From Streptomyces alfalfae (GTDB lineage: Bacteria > Actinomycetota > Actinomycetes > Streptomycetales > Streptomycetaceae): a DNA stretch of 64,000 bases. A model generated the notes under the pieces. The model ran no database searches and had not been told where the DNA came from. It saw only the letters and a program-made list of their open reading frames with translations. Shown here one piece after another: positions 7,466-14,447 of this stretch. The DNA lies in assembly GCF_004127445.1 (NCBI RefSeq), contig NZ_QEXM01000038.1, forward strand, positions 124,001 to 188,000. The letters run 5' to 3'. Each line of letters starts with the position of its first letter. Positions within the stretch are counted from its first letter, which is position 1. The translations under genes were made by a program, and so were the position numbers.

Positions 7466-7542
7466 CGACGGATGGGGGTTCAAGTCCCCCCGGCGCCTCT
7501 CTCGTGGCGCTGTAGTTCAAAGGCAGAACACGTCGATCTCAA
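7466..7542 (+). tRNA. circularly permuted tRNA gene candidate 2, anticodon CTC (Glu)
   Basis: The 3' half: anticodon stem 3' strand CGACG (7466-7470), short variable region GAT (7471-7473), T arm GGGGG/TTCAAGT/CCCCC (7474-7490), acceptor CGGCGCC (7491-7497) and discriminator T (7498), with no encoded CCA. After linker CTCTCGT, the 5' half: acceptor GGCGCTG (7506-7512), T8 A9, D arm GTTC/AAAGGCA/GAAC (7515-7529), A26, anticodon stem CGTCG (7531-7535), and loop A-T-CTC-A-A (7536-7542). The acceptor pairs 7/7 (one G.U), the D stem 4/4, the anticodon stem 5/5 and the T stem 5/5. U33, T8, A14, A21, G18G19 and A15-U48 are present. The D arm and U73 resemble bacterial tRNA-Gly, whereas the anticodon reads Glu GAG. 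The 3-nt variable region is shorter than usual. Confidence 0.83.
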
Positions 7543-7594
7543 CATGACCCGCGGTTCTTCAACGCCGCCGGTGTGCGCAAATGGGTGGCAAGCT

Positions 7595-7627
7595 GGAGCC
7601 CGGGAGCTGGACATGCTCCCGGGCTCC
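7595..7627 (+). terminator. terminator of the DUF7873/permuted-tRNA unit
   Basis: A perfect 13-bp inverted repeat (GGAGCCCGGGAGC, 7595-7607, and its complement 7615-7627) has loop TGGACAT. It lies 52 nt after the second tRNA 5' half and is the first strong terminator after 6508. The remaining sequence to 7781 holds nothing I can support. Confidence 0.8.
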
Positions 7628-7781
7628 GTCACGTTCCGGCTGCGGCTCGTGCTGTGACCAGGAAGGCTCACCGGGTCGAGTGGGTCAGGCCGCGACGGGG
7701 GACGGTTCGAGTCGGCCAGGGTGAACTGCCGTGGCCGGCCCAGCAGAAGCCGGCGGTGGGGCGGATTCCCGAGGACCACGA

Positions 7782-9716
7782 CTAGGATCCGCCGACCGCT
7801 CCGGCCTCGTCGAGGTAGCGCCGCACCGGGCCCAGGGTGAGCATGCCGCTCGCGCCTCCGGCGTCCTCCGCGCGGGCCGGGCGCAGGGCGGCGGCGGCCC
7901 GCGCGGCGGCCTCGGGCTCGCCGAGGCGCGCCGCGGCATGGGCCGTGAGGCACCACAGGGCCTCCTGGAGGTGGTCACGCGGCGGTTCGGGCTGGGCGGC
8001 GAGGGCGGCGCGGGCGCCGTCCACGTCGCCCCCGGCGAGGAGGACGAGGGGCCGCGCCCACGGCAGGTGCGGACCCCAGTCGAGGCGGGGGCCGGTGGGC
8101 GCGGGCCTGCCGTGCAGCAGCCGGAGCCCGAGCAGGGCGAGCGGAAGCAGACCGCGGTGGAGGCCGGGCATGCCCGCTTCCGCGAGGGAGGCGTCGGCGG
8201 CCCGGTAGGCCGCGGCGGCCTCGGCGGGGGAGGGGCCGCCGGGTTCGGCGCTGCGGGCGGCGAGCACCCGGGCCCTGAACCACGCGGTGAGCACGGCGAC
8301 GAGCGGGGACTCGTGCGCGGCGGCCAGCTCCTCCGCGGCGACGGCATGGGCCTCACCGGCCGTGAGACGGCTGAGGGCGGACGCGGACTGGAGCCGTGCG
8401 AGCCGCCCGAGGATGCCGAAGGTCGGCACCTCGTGCCGGGCGGCCAGGGCGACGAGCTCGGCGCCGACGGCGTCGCGCTCGCCGGCGAGGCCGGGCCGGG
8501 CGAACGACTGCAGGAAGACGCCGTTGAGCGCGAAGGCCAGCAGGGCGGGATCATCGAGCCCCCTGGCCAGCGCCTCGGCTTCGCGCGCCGCCGCGGCGGC
8601 GGTCGTCCCGCCGGTGCCGGACACGTCCCCGCTGCGGCTCTCGACCGCGACGGTCGCCAGGAGGCGGGCCCGCAGACCGGGTGGGCCGTCGGGTCCGAGC
8701 GCGGCGAGGGTGCGCCCGGCCGCCTCCACCACCGCGCGGGACTGCTCGGGGTCGTCGGACCGGCTCCAGATCGCCGGTACGTCGTACGCGCCGATCACCC
8801 GCGCGGTCAGCGCGACGTCCCCCGTGCGCTCCGCCGCCCGGATGGCGGTGAGGCGGTCACGGCGCGCGGAGACCAGGGCGTCGCCGCCGGCGATGGCGAG
8901 GGTGCGGGCCAGGCTGACGGTCGTGCGCGGCCCCAGCGGGGCGCCGGCGCCGGGCCAGGGGCGCGGCCCCGCCTCGACGGACGCCGACCCGTCGAGCAGG
9001 GCGCTCTCCAGGCGCCGCAGCTCGGGGCCCGGGTCGAGGCCGAGCTGCGCCACGAGCATGGCGCGGGCCCGGCGGAGGGTGGCGAGCGCGTCGGCCCGGC
9101 GCCCGTCGCGGTACAGGGCGCGGGCGAGGAGGCCCCAGGCCGGCTCGCGCCACGGATGCTCGGCGACGTGCTCGCGGAGTGCCGCCACCAGCTCGGCGCC
9201 CGCCCCGGCGTCGAGGAGGACACCCGCCCGCAGCTCGACACCCTGCAGGCGCAGCTCCTCCAGGCGCGCGCGCTCCCGCTGGGCCCACGGGGCGTCGGGG
9301 AAGTCGGCGTAGGCGGGCCCGCACCACGCGGCGAGCGCGTCGCCGAGGGCGGTGACGTCGTGCGGGGGACGGCGGGCCGCGGCCAGGGCGTCCTCGAAAC
9401 GCCGGGCGTCCATCGCCTCGCGCGGCAGGCGCAGCGCGTACCCGGGGCCTTCCGTGACGAGCAGCCGGGGCGGGGTGCGGGGCGCCCTGCCGGGTTCGAC
9501 GGCACGGCGCAGCGCGGCGACGAACGTCCGCAGCGCGCCCAGGGAACCGGCACCCGGCTCGGCCCACAGATCGGCGACGAGCGTGTCGGCGGTGACGAGC
9601 CGCCCCTCGGCGGCGGCCAGCCGCGCGAGCACCTCGCGATGCCGGGGTCCGCCCAGGTCGATCGCGCTGCCGTCGTCGTGCCACGCCCGCACGGCGCCCA
9701 GTACGTCCATTCGCAT
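7782..9716 (-). CDS. BTAD/SARP-type transcriptional regulator
   Basis: A 644-residue regulator. The N terminus is an OmpR-type winged helix (about residues 1-95: V-L-G-A-V-R-A-W, R-H-R-E-V-L-A-R-L-A, P-G-Y-A-L-R-L). It is followed by a bacterial transcriptional activation domain (about 100-245: E-L-R-L-Q-G-V-E-L, R-A-D-A-L-A-T-L-R-R-A). The remaining 400 residues are alanine- and leucine-rich helical, TPR-like sequence without an NB-ARC ATPase motif, so this is not a full AfsR. ATG 9716 has an alternative ATG two codons downstream. It is divergent from the alpha/beta hydrolase at 9835; this regulator/hydrolase pairing suggests direct control, which is inference. Confidence 0.85.
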   Translation of the reverse strand: MRMDVLGAVRAWHDDGSAIDLGGPRHREVLARLAAAEGRLVTADTLVADLWAEPGAGSLGALRTFVAALRRAVEPGRAPRTPPRLLVTEGPGYALRLPREAMDARRFEDALAAARRPPHDVTALGDALAAWCGPAYADFPDAPWAQRERARLEELRLQGVELRAGVLLDAGAGAELVAALREHVAEHPWREPAWGLLARALYRDGRRADALATLRRARAMLVAQLGLDPGPELRRLESALLDGSASVEAGPRPWPGAGAPLGPRTTVSLARTLAIAGGDALVSARRDRLTAIRAAERTGDVALTARVIGAYDVPAIWSRSDDPEQSRAVVEAAGRTLAALGPDGPPGLRARLLATVAVESRSGDVSGTGGTTAAAAAREAEALARGLDDPALLAFALNGVFLQSFARPGLAGERDAVGAELVALAARHEVPTFGILGRLARLQSASALSRLTAGEAHAVAAEELAAAHESPLVAVLTAWFRARVLAARSAEPGGPSPAEAAAAYRAADASLAEAGMPGLHRGLLPLALLGLRLLHGRPAPTGPRLDWGPHLPWARPLVLLAGGDVDGARAALAAQPEPPRDHLQEALWCLTAHAAARLGEPEAAARAAAALRPARAEDAGGASGMLTLGPVRRYLDEAGAVGGS

Positions 9717-9834
9717 GCCCCCATCCTCGGGGCACGGCCCCCGCTCCGGCGAACCGCGCTCATCGGCTGCTGATCCGCCTCGTGCACCGTGACCGCGTCA
9801 GCCAGGCGAATCCGCCACGACGAGAGGAACCGCG

Positions 9835-10725
9835 GTGACCCACACCCCCGCACCCACCATCCCCGACTTCGCCTACGTACGCCTGCCCGGCGTCGGCGGC
9901 GTCGAGCTGTCCGCCGCGGTCGGCGGCGGCGGCGCCCCGGTCGTGCTGCTGCACGGCTTCCCCCAGACGCACCTGATGTGGCGCCACGTGGCGCGGCGGC
10001 TGGCCGACGACCACCTGGTCGTCTGCCCCGACCTGCGTGGTTACGGCGCGAGCGACAAGCCGCGGGCCACGGACGACGACGTCTACGCGAAGCGGACCAT
10101 GGCCGCCGACATCGTGGCCCTGATGGCGGAGCTCGGGCACGACCACTTCGCCCTGGTGGGCCACGACCGAGGCGCCCTGGTCGCCTTCCGGGCGGGCCTC
10201 GACCACCCGGAGACCATCACCCACCTGGGCATCCTCGACGTCGTACCGACCCTGGACATGTGGGACGTGCTGCACGGCGTGTCCGCGGCGGTCGGCTTCC
10301 ACCTGTTCCTCATGGCGCAGCCGCCCGGCCTGCCGGAGACGATGATCGTCAACAGCGCGGACGCGTTCTTCGGGTCGTTCCTCGACACCTGGGCCAAGGA
10401 CCCCGGCGCGATCCCCGCGCCGGTGCGCGCGGAGTACCTGCGCGCGAGCGCGGCGGCCGTGGACTCCATCGTCGCCGACTACCGGGCGTCGGCGGGCGTG
10501 GACGTCGTGCAGGACCAGGCGGACTCCGACGCCGGCTCGCAGTTCGCGATGCCCGTCGCGGTCGTCCAGCAGGACTGGGGAGCGCGGCTCGGCTACGACG
10601 CGGCGGCGGTGTGGCGGGCCTGGGCGCCCCGCCTCGACCACCACCTCACCGAGGCGGGACACTTCATGGCCGAGGAGGCCCCCGACGAGATCACGGCGGT
10701 GATACGCCGTCTGCTCGCGGCCTGA
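9835..10725 (+). CDS. alpha/beta hydrolase, haloacetate-dehalogenase/epoxide-hydrolase-like
   Basis: A 296-residue alpha/beta hydrolase. The oxyanion motif is H-G-F-P-Q-T (about residues 40-45). The nucleophile elbow G-H-D-R-G (about 107-111) carries Asp instead of Ser, characteristic of dehalogenases and epoxide hydrolases that form an ester intermediate on Asp. The catalytic His is probably in E-A-G-H-F-M (near residue 271). D-L-R-G-Y-G-x-S-D-K-P matches fluoroacetate-dehalogenase-like proteins. GTG 9835 is preceded by GAGAGGA at the right distance. The substrate cannot be chosen between haloacids and epoxides. It is probably controlled by the divergent BTAD regulator. Confidence 0.82.
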   Translation: MTHTPAPTIPDFAYVRLPGVGGVELSAAVGGGGAPVVLLHGFPQTHLMWRHVARRLADDHLVVCPDLRGYGASDKPRATDDDVYAKRTMAADIVALMAELGHDHFALVGHDRGALVAFRAGLDHPETITHLGILDVVPTLDMWDVLHGVSAAVGFHLFLMAQPPGLPETMIVNSADAFFGSFLDTWAKDPGAIPAPVRAEYLRASAAAVDSIVADYRASAGVDVVQDQADSDAGSQFAMPVAVVQQDWGARLGYDAAAVWRAWAPRLDHHLTEAGHFMAEEAPDEITAVIRRLLAA

Positions 10726-10891
10726 GAGGCCGCGGCCCCCGGACCGAGCAACCCTGCTGACACTGCGTCAGTCCTCTGCCGTGCCGCCCGGCATGACGGA
10801 GGCCTCGGAAGCAGGTGACGCCCCACGCGCGGCGCCCGGCGTGTTCGCCCCGGCACGCACTGCCCGCTCATCGACTGAGGCGGCCGCCCTG

Positions 10892-11230
10892 ATGTCCGAT
10901 GCGCCTGCCGGCCTCGCAGCTCCGCCCGATGGACACCTCTGGGCGGTGTCCACCCCCGTACGCGCCAACCCGTTCGGTGGCTACCTCGCCCGCGCCTTCG
11001 CCGGGGCGTCGGCGCCGGACGACATGCTTGAGGCGGCCCGCACGGGCGGGGCCGGTGAAGCGCGCACCCTCTTCACCCTCGGCCTGGCCATGATGCGCGA
11101 CGGGCTCATCATCATCGTGCTGCTCCCGTCCGTCGCCATCTGGAACTACGTCGTCCTGCCCCTGATGATGCTCACCGACCCCACACTGTTCCCGATGAAC
11201 CTCGGCATCTTCCAGTGGAGCACCACGTGA
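10892..11230 (+). pseudogene. remnant of a MalG-type carbohydrate ABC transporter permease
   Basis: The open frame (upstream start possible at 10781) encodes sequence resembling only the last third of a sugar ABC permease. The conserved EAA loop is visible as E-A-A-R-T-G-G-A-G-E-A-R-T-L-F (about 11028-11072). It is followed by a degraded transmembrane segment and the terminal pattern W-N-Y-V-V-L-P-L-M-M-L-T-D-P. The preceding four or five membrane helices are missing, replaced by unrelated low-complexity residues. A functional permease is impossible. Its stop overlaps a GTG start of the dehydrogenase (GTGA at 11227), so it may still be translated for coupling. Confidence 0.65.
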
Positions 11231-12297
11231 CCGACAGCGCCGGCCGACGGTCGCCGGCCGCACCCGACGACGAAGGACGCCATCCTGCCGTGAAACTTCC
11301 CCAGACGCTCCTGGTGATGGACGACCGGGCGCTCAGCATGCAGTTCTCCCCCGAGGAGATGACCCGCCTCCGGGCCACGGCGACGCTGGGCGATCCCGTC
11401 GTGGCGCACGAACTGACCTCCCCCGGGGCGAGGCGCAGACTCGCCGAGGCGGAGGTCCTGCTCACCTCGTGGGGCTGCCCCCGCCTGGACGAGGACGTCC
11501 TCGCGGCGGCGCCCGGACTGAAGGCGGTCCTGCACGCGGCGGGCTCCGTCCGCGGGCACGTCACCGACGCTGTCTTCGACCGGGACATCCTCGTCACCAC
11601 CGCGGCCGACGCCAACGCGGAACCGGTCGCCCATTTCACCCTCGCCGCCATCCTCTGGGGCTTCAAGAAGGCGCCCTTCCTCGCCAACGACGCCCGGCGG
11701 TTCCGCGAGGACTGGAGCTACGTCGAAAGCCGCGGCGAACTCACGGGCGTCGGCCGGACGGTCGTCGTGGTCGGGTTCTCCCGCATCGGCGGCCGACTGG
11801 TCCGGCTCCTGCGCGACCTGGACCTGGCACGCGTCCTCGTCGTCGACCCGGTCGCCGACACCGCCGACGTCGTCGCCGCGGGCGGTGAGCCCGCCACCCT
11901 GGCCGACGCCCTGCCCCGGGCCGACGTGCTGACCCTGCACGCGCCCGCCCTGCCCGAGACCCGCCACATGATCGGCGCCGCCGAACTCGCGGCCCTCCCG
12001 CCCCACGCCGTCCTCGTCAACACGGCCCGCGGCAGCCTTGTCGACACCGCGGCCCTCGAAGCGGCCTGCGCGGCCGGGCTGCACGCCGTCCTCGACGTCA
12101 CCGAACCGGAGCCACTGCCCGCCGACTCACCCCTGTACACCCTGCCCAATGTGATGCTCACCCCGCACATCGCCGGCTCCCTCGGCTCGGAGGCCCGCAG
12201 GATGAGCGCCCTCGCCCTGACCGAACTGGAACGCTACGCTGCCGGGCTCCCCGCCCTCGCGCCGATCACCCGGCACGGCCTGGAGGTACAGGCATGA
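11227..12297 (+). CDS. D-2-hydroxyacid dehydrogenase family oxidoreductase
   Basis: A SerA-like NAD(P)-dependent dehydrogenase of 356 residues. The nucleotide-binding motif reads V-V-V-V-G-F-S-R-I-G-G-R, a variant of G-x-G-x-x-G. The catalytic Arg is in N-T-A-R-G-S-L-V-D, the Glu in D-V-T-E-P-E-P-L-P, and the His in T-P-H-I-A-G-S. These reduce 2-oxoacids or oxidise hydroxyacids. GTG 11227 overlaps the preceding stop. GTG 11290, with GAAGGA 12 nt upstream and closer to where family similarity begins, is an equally good start. It lies between remnants of a sugar permease and a DUF2264 gene, so it was probably part of a sugar-catabolic operon. Confidence 0.8.
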   Translation: MTDSAGRRSPAAPDDEGRHPAVKLPQTLLVMDDRALSMQFSPEEMTRLRATATLGDPVVAHELTSPGARRRLAEAEVLLTSWGCPRLDEDVLAAAPGLKAVLHAAGSVRGHVTDAVFDRDILVTTAADANAEPVAHFTLAAILWGFKKAPFLANDARRFREDWSYVESRGELTGVGRTVVVVGFSRIGGRLVRLLRDLDLARVLVVDPVADTADVVAAGGEPATLADALPRADVLTLHAPALPETRHMIGAAELAALPPHAVLVNTARGSLVDTAALEAACAAGLHAVLDVTEPEPLPADSPLYTLPNVMLTPHIAGSLGSEARRMSALALTELERYAAGLPALAPITRHGLEVQA

Positions 12298-12517
12298 CCG
12301 GACGCCCCGACGACCGCGCCCCCTCGCTCTCCCCCTGCACCGGGTGAGAGCGCAGGCACGGGACGCGTCGACCGACCGGCTCCTCACCGCCCTCGGCACC
12401 CACCGCGCCCCGACAGGCTCCACCAGGCCAAGGTCGAAGCCGTGTCGATCGCCCTGATCCTCCAGTGGACGAAGCCGTGGCTGTGGGACGGCCTCGACCC
12501 CCACTGGGAGCGGGAGG
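12294..12517 (+). pseudogene. decayed DUF2264 family gene
   Basis: ATG 12294 overlaps the dehydrogenase stop and opens a 17-codon frame ending at TGA. Its sequence (S-L-S-P-C-T-G) resembles the N terminus of DUF2264 proteins. Scattered frames then give S-T-D-R-L-L-T-A-L and later W-T-K-P-W-L-W-D-G-L-D-P, again DUF2264-like, with the connecting sequence lost. DUF2264 genes often sit with sugar ABC transporters and such dehydrogenases. This is recognition by eye, so a profile search should confirm it. Confidence 0.5.
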
Positions 12518-12526
12518 ACACAGTCC

Positions 12527-13521
12527 TCACGGCTCGGGGCGCTCCCTGACGACGTCCAGCGGGTCCTTGTCATCGCGCAGGCCCTGGTAGCGGGGGTGGC
12601 GCAGCAGGCCGTCGCGGGTCCACTCCGTGAAGGCGATCTCGGCGACGAGTTCCGGTCGCACCCAGCGGGCCGCCCGCTCCGGCCGACGCCCCTCGAACGG
12701 CGAGGAGTTCACCTCGCGTGCGTCGAGTTCCCGCCGCAGGGCGAGCAGCGTACGCCGGTCGAACCCCGTGCCCACCTTGCCGGCGTACCGCAGCCGCCCG
12801 CCCTCGTGGTAGCCGATGAGCAGTGCTCCGAGGCCGGTGCGGGTGCCCGCGGGTTCGGTGAAGCCGCCGACCACGAACTCCTGGGCTTGAGCCAGTCCTC
12901 CGAGCGGCGTCTTCGGTACGCGCTGTCGGCCCGCTTGGCGATCAGCCCCTCCCAGCCGCGCCGGCACGCCTCGGCGAGCAGTTCGGGGCCGCCCTCGTTG
13001 CGATGGGTGCAAAAGCGCAGCGGCGCCGCGAACGTGAGCGAGCGCCGCAGCAGCGACTTGCGGTGGCGCAGCGGAAGACGCCGCACGTCCGCGCCGTCCA
13101 GCCGCAGGAGGTCGAAGACGTAGTACGTCACCGCCACCTTGCTCGCCGCGACATCGGCGGGCCGCGTGAGGCCCATCCGCTGCTGGAGCAGCGCGAAGTC
13201 CGTCCGGCCGCGCGAGTAGGCCACGATCTCGCCGTCGACGGTGAAGTCCCCGCAGGCCTGTGCGGCGAGGGCGTCGACGATCTCGGGGTAGGTGGCGTCG
13301 AGCCGTCGTCCGGAGCGGGACAGCAGGGTCACCTCGCCCCGCTCGCGCACCGCGAGCACCCGGATGCCGTCCAGCTTCCGCTCGAAGACCCACCCCTGCG
13401 GGAAGTCACGCCGGTCGCTGAGCGTCGCCAGCATGGGCGTGGCCGCCAGCTCGGCGCCGGGCGCCGCCTCGCGGACGCGCCCGTACAGCTCGGGCGGCAG
13501 CGTGTCCAAGAGGCCGGTCAC
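12527..13521 (-). pseudogene. LigD-type ATP-dependent DNA ligase with internal frameshift
   Basis: The ligase starts at ATG 13521, overlapping the phosphoesterase stop by 4 nt. The first frame carries the adenylation motif E-R-K-L-D-G-I-R (catalytic Lys) and E-G-L-I-A-K-R, and runs well to ...E-D-W-L-K. It then shifts at 12884-12885. The remaining sequence (Q-E-F-V-V-G-G-F-T-E to the C terminus, stop 12527) is in another frame and includes the OB-fold. Between W-L-K and Q-E-F about four or five residues usually found are missing, with 2 extra nt left, which suggests a short deletion. Without a shift the product would lack the OB-fold. Such ligases act in Ku-dependent end joining; no Ku gene is in the window. 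Confidence 0.8.
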
Positions 13522-14294
13522 TCCCGCTCACCGCGCTCCGGCTCCCAGGTCGCCGCGTCCGGCGCCTCGGCGACCTGCCGAAGCGTACGGCCGCTGCGCG
13601 CGGATCGGGCCCGCCGGGGATCGGGCGTTCCGGCGCCGCTGCCGCCGTGCCCCGACCCCTTGCGTACGAGCAGCCACGTCGGCTTCTTCCCCGACGCCGA
13701 GCCCGACCCGCCGCTCCTCTCCTCACGGCCGTGGAAGCGGGTGAGCGCGTAGGGCCCGCGCAGCTTCTCGCCGTGCAGCTCGAACGTGGCGTGGCCGTTC
13801 TCCAGGGCCTGCGCGAACGGCACCGGCCGGTTGCGTTTGTCGTGGCTGGTGGGCCGGTAGGTGCCCTGGTCCCAGACGATGACGGTCCCGCCGCCGTACT
13901 CACCCCGCGGGATCACACCCTCGAAGTGCCGGTACTCCATGGGGTGGTCCTCGGTCGGCAGGGCGAGCCGCTTGTCCTGGGGGTCGGTGGAGGGGCCCTT
14001 CGGCACCGACCACGACTTCAGGACCCCGTCGACCTCCAGGCGGAAGTCGAAGTGCATGGAGCTGGCGTCATGGATCTGCACGACGAAGACGGGGTCGCGG
14101 TCACGGGCGCCGCCGGTGGCCGACGGGTCCTGTTCGCGGGCGGCCGGCCCGCCGGGGGGTCCACCCCCCGTTCCGCTGCCCGCCGCACCGCTGGGTTCGC
14201 GGGTCTTGTCGAAGTCCCGCTTCCCGCGGTAGGTCCGCAGTGCGTCCTTCTCGTCCCGCGCCTCTCTCTGGCCCTTCTCACCCTTCTCGCTCAC
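13518..14294 (-). CDS. LigD-type DNA 3'-phosphoesterase domain protein
   Basis: A 258-residue protein with a charged, low-complexity N-terminal 60 residues and a phosphoesterase domain (about 65-190). Signature residues are visible: V-V-Q-I-H-D-A-S-S-M-H-F-D-F-R-L-E and H-P-M-E-Y-R-H-F-E-G, then G-E-Y-G-G-G-T-V. These remove 3'-phosphates or 3'-ribonucleotides before ligation. GTG 14294 has GGAGAG upstream. Its stop overlaps the ligase ATG, so the two form a coupled repair operon. In many bacteria both are parts of one LigD polypeptide; here they are separate. Confidence 0.88.
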   Translation of the reverse strand: MSEKGEKGQREARDEKDALRTYRGKRDFDKTREPSGAAGSGTGGGPPGGPAAREQDPSATGGARDRDPVFVVQIHDASSMHFDFRLEVDGVLKSWSVPKGPSTDPQDKRLALPTEDHPMEYRHFEGVIPRGEYGGGTVIVWDQGTYRPTSHDKRNRPVPFAQALENGHATFELHGEKLRGPYALTRFHGREERSGGSGSASGKKPTWLLVRKGSGHGGSGAGTPDPRRARSARSGRTLRQVAEAPDAATWEPERGERE

Positions 14295-14395
14295 GGCGGC
14301 GCTCTCCTCTGTCGGGGTTCGCTGGCTCGTCCCGGCCGGTACCCGTGATTGTCACCGGCACGCGCGCGTGGGGCCACCGGATGATCCGCGCGTGC

Positions 14396-14436
14396 GGTGC
14401 GGCCGCCCCGCCGTCCGCCGACGGGACGGCCGCACC
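14396..14436 (-). terminator. terminator after the ABC-F gene
   Basis: A 10-bp perfect outer stem (GGTGCGGCCG 14396-14405, CGGCCGCACC 14427-14436) has an inner stem CCGTC/GACGG. It begins 11 nt after the ABC-F stop (14448). The other 150 bp between this gene and the phosphoesterase gene show nothing else. Confidence 0.75.
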
Positions 14437-14447
14437 GGATGGGTGTG

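Noticed and set aside
7359..7498. A conventional tRNA with a long insertion, running from the 5' half of unit 1 to the 3' half of unit 2.
   Set aside because: Acceptor strands GCGGGGG and CGGCGCC do not pair, and neither do the anticodon stems GCCCC and CGACG. Both pair perfectly in the permuted order instead.
7696..7722. A further T-arm-like motif (GGTTCGAGTC) suggesting a third tRNA piece.
   Set aside because: The flanking bases do not form a T stem and no acceptor or D-arm partner lies nearby.
10781..10891. Upstream in-frame extension of the permease remnant as a genuine N terminus.
   Set aside because: Ala/Pro-rich sequence without signal peptide or membrane helix and no ribosome site; not permease-like.
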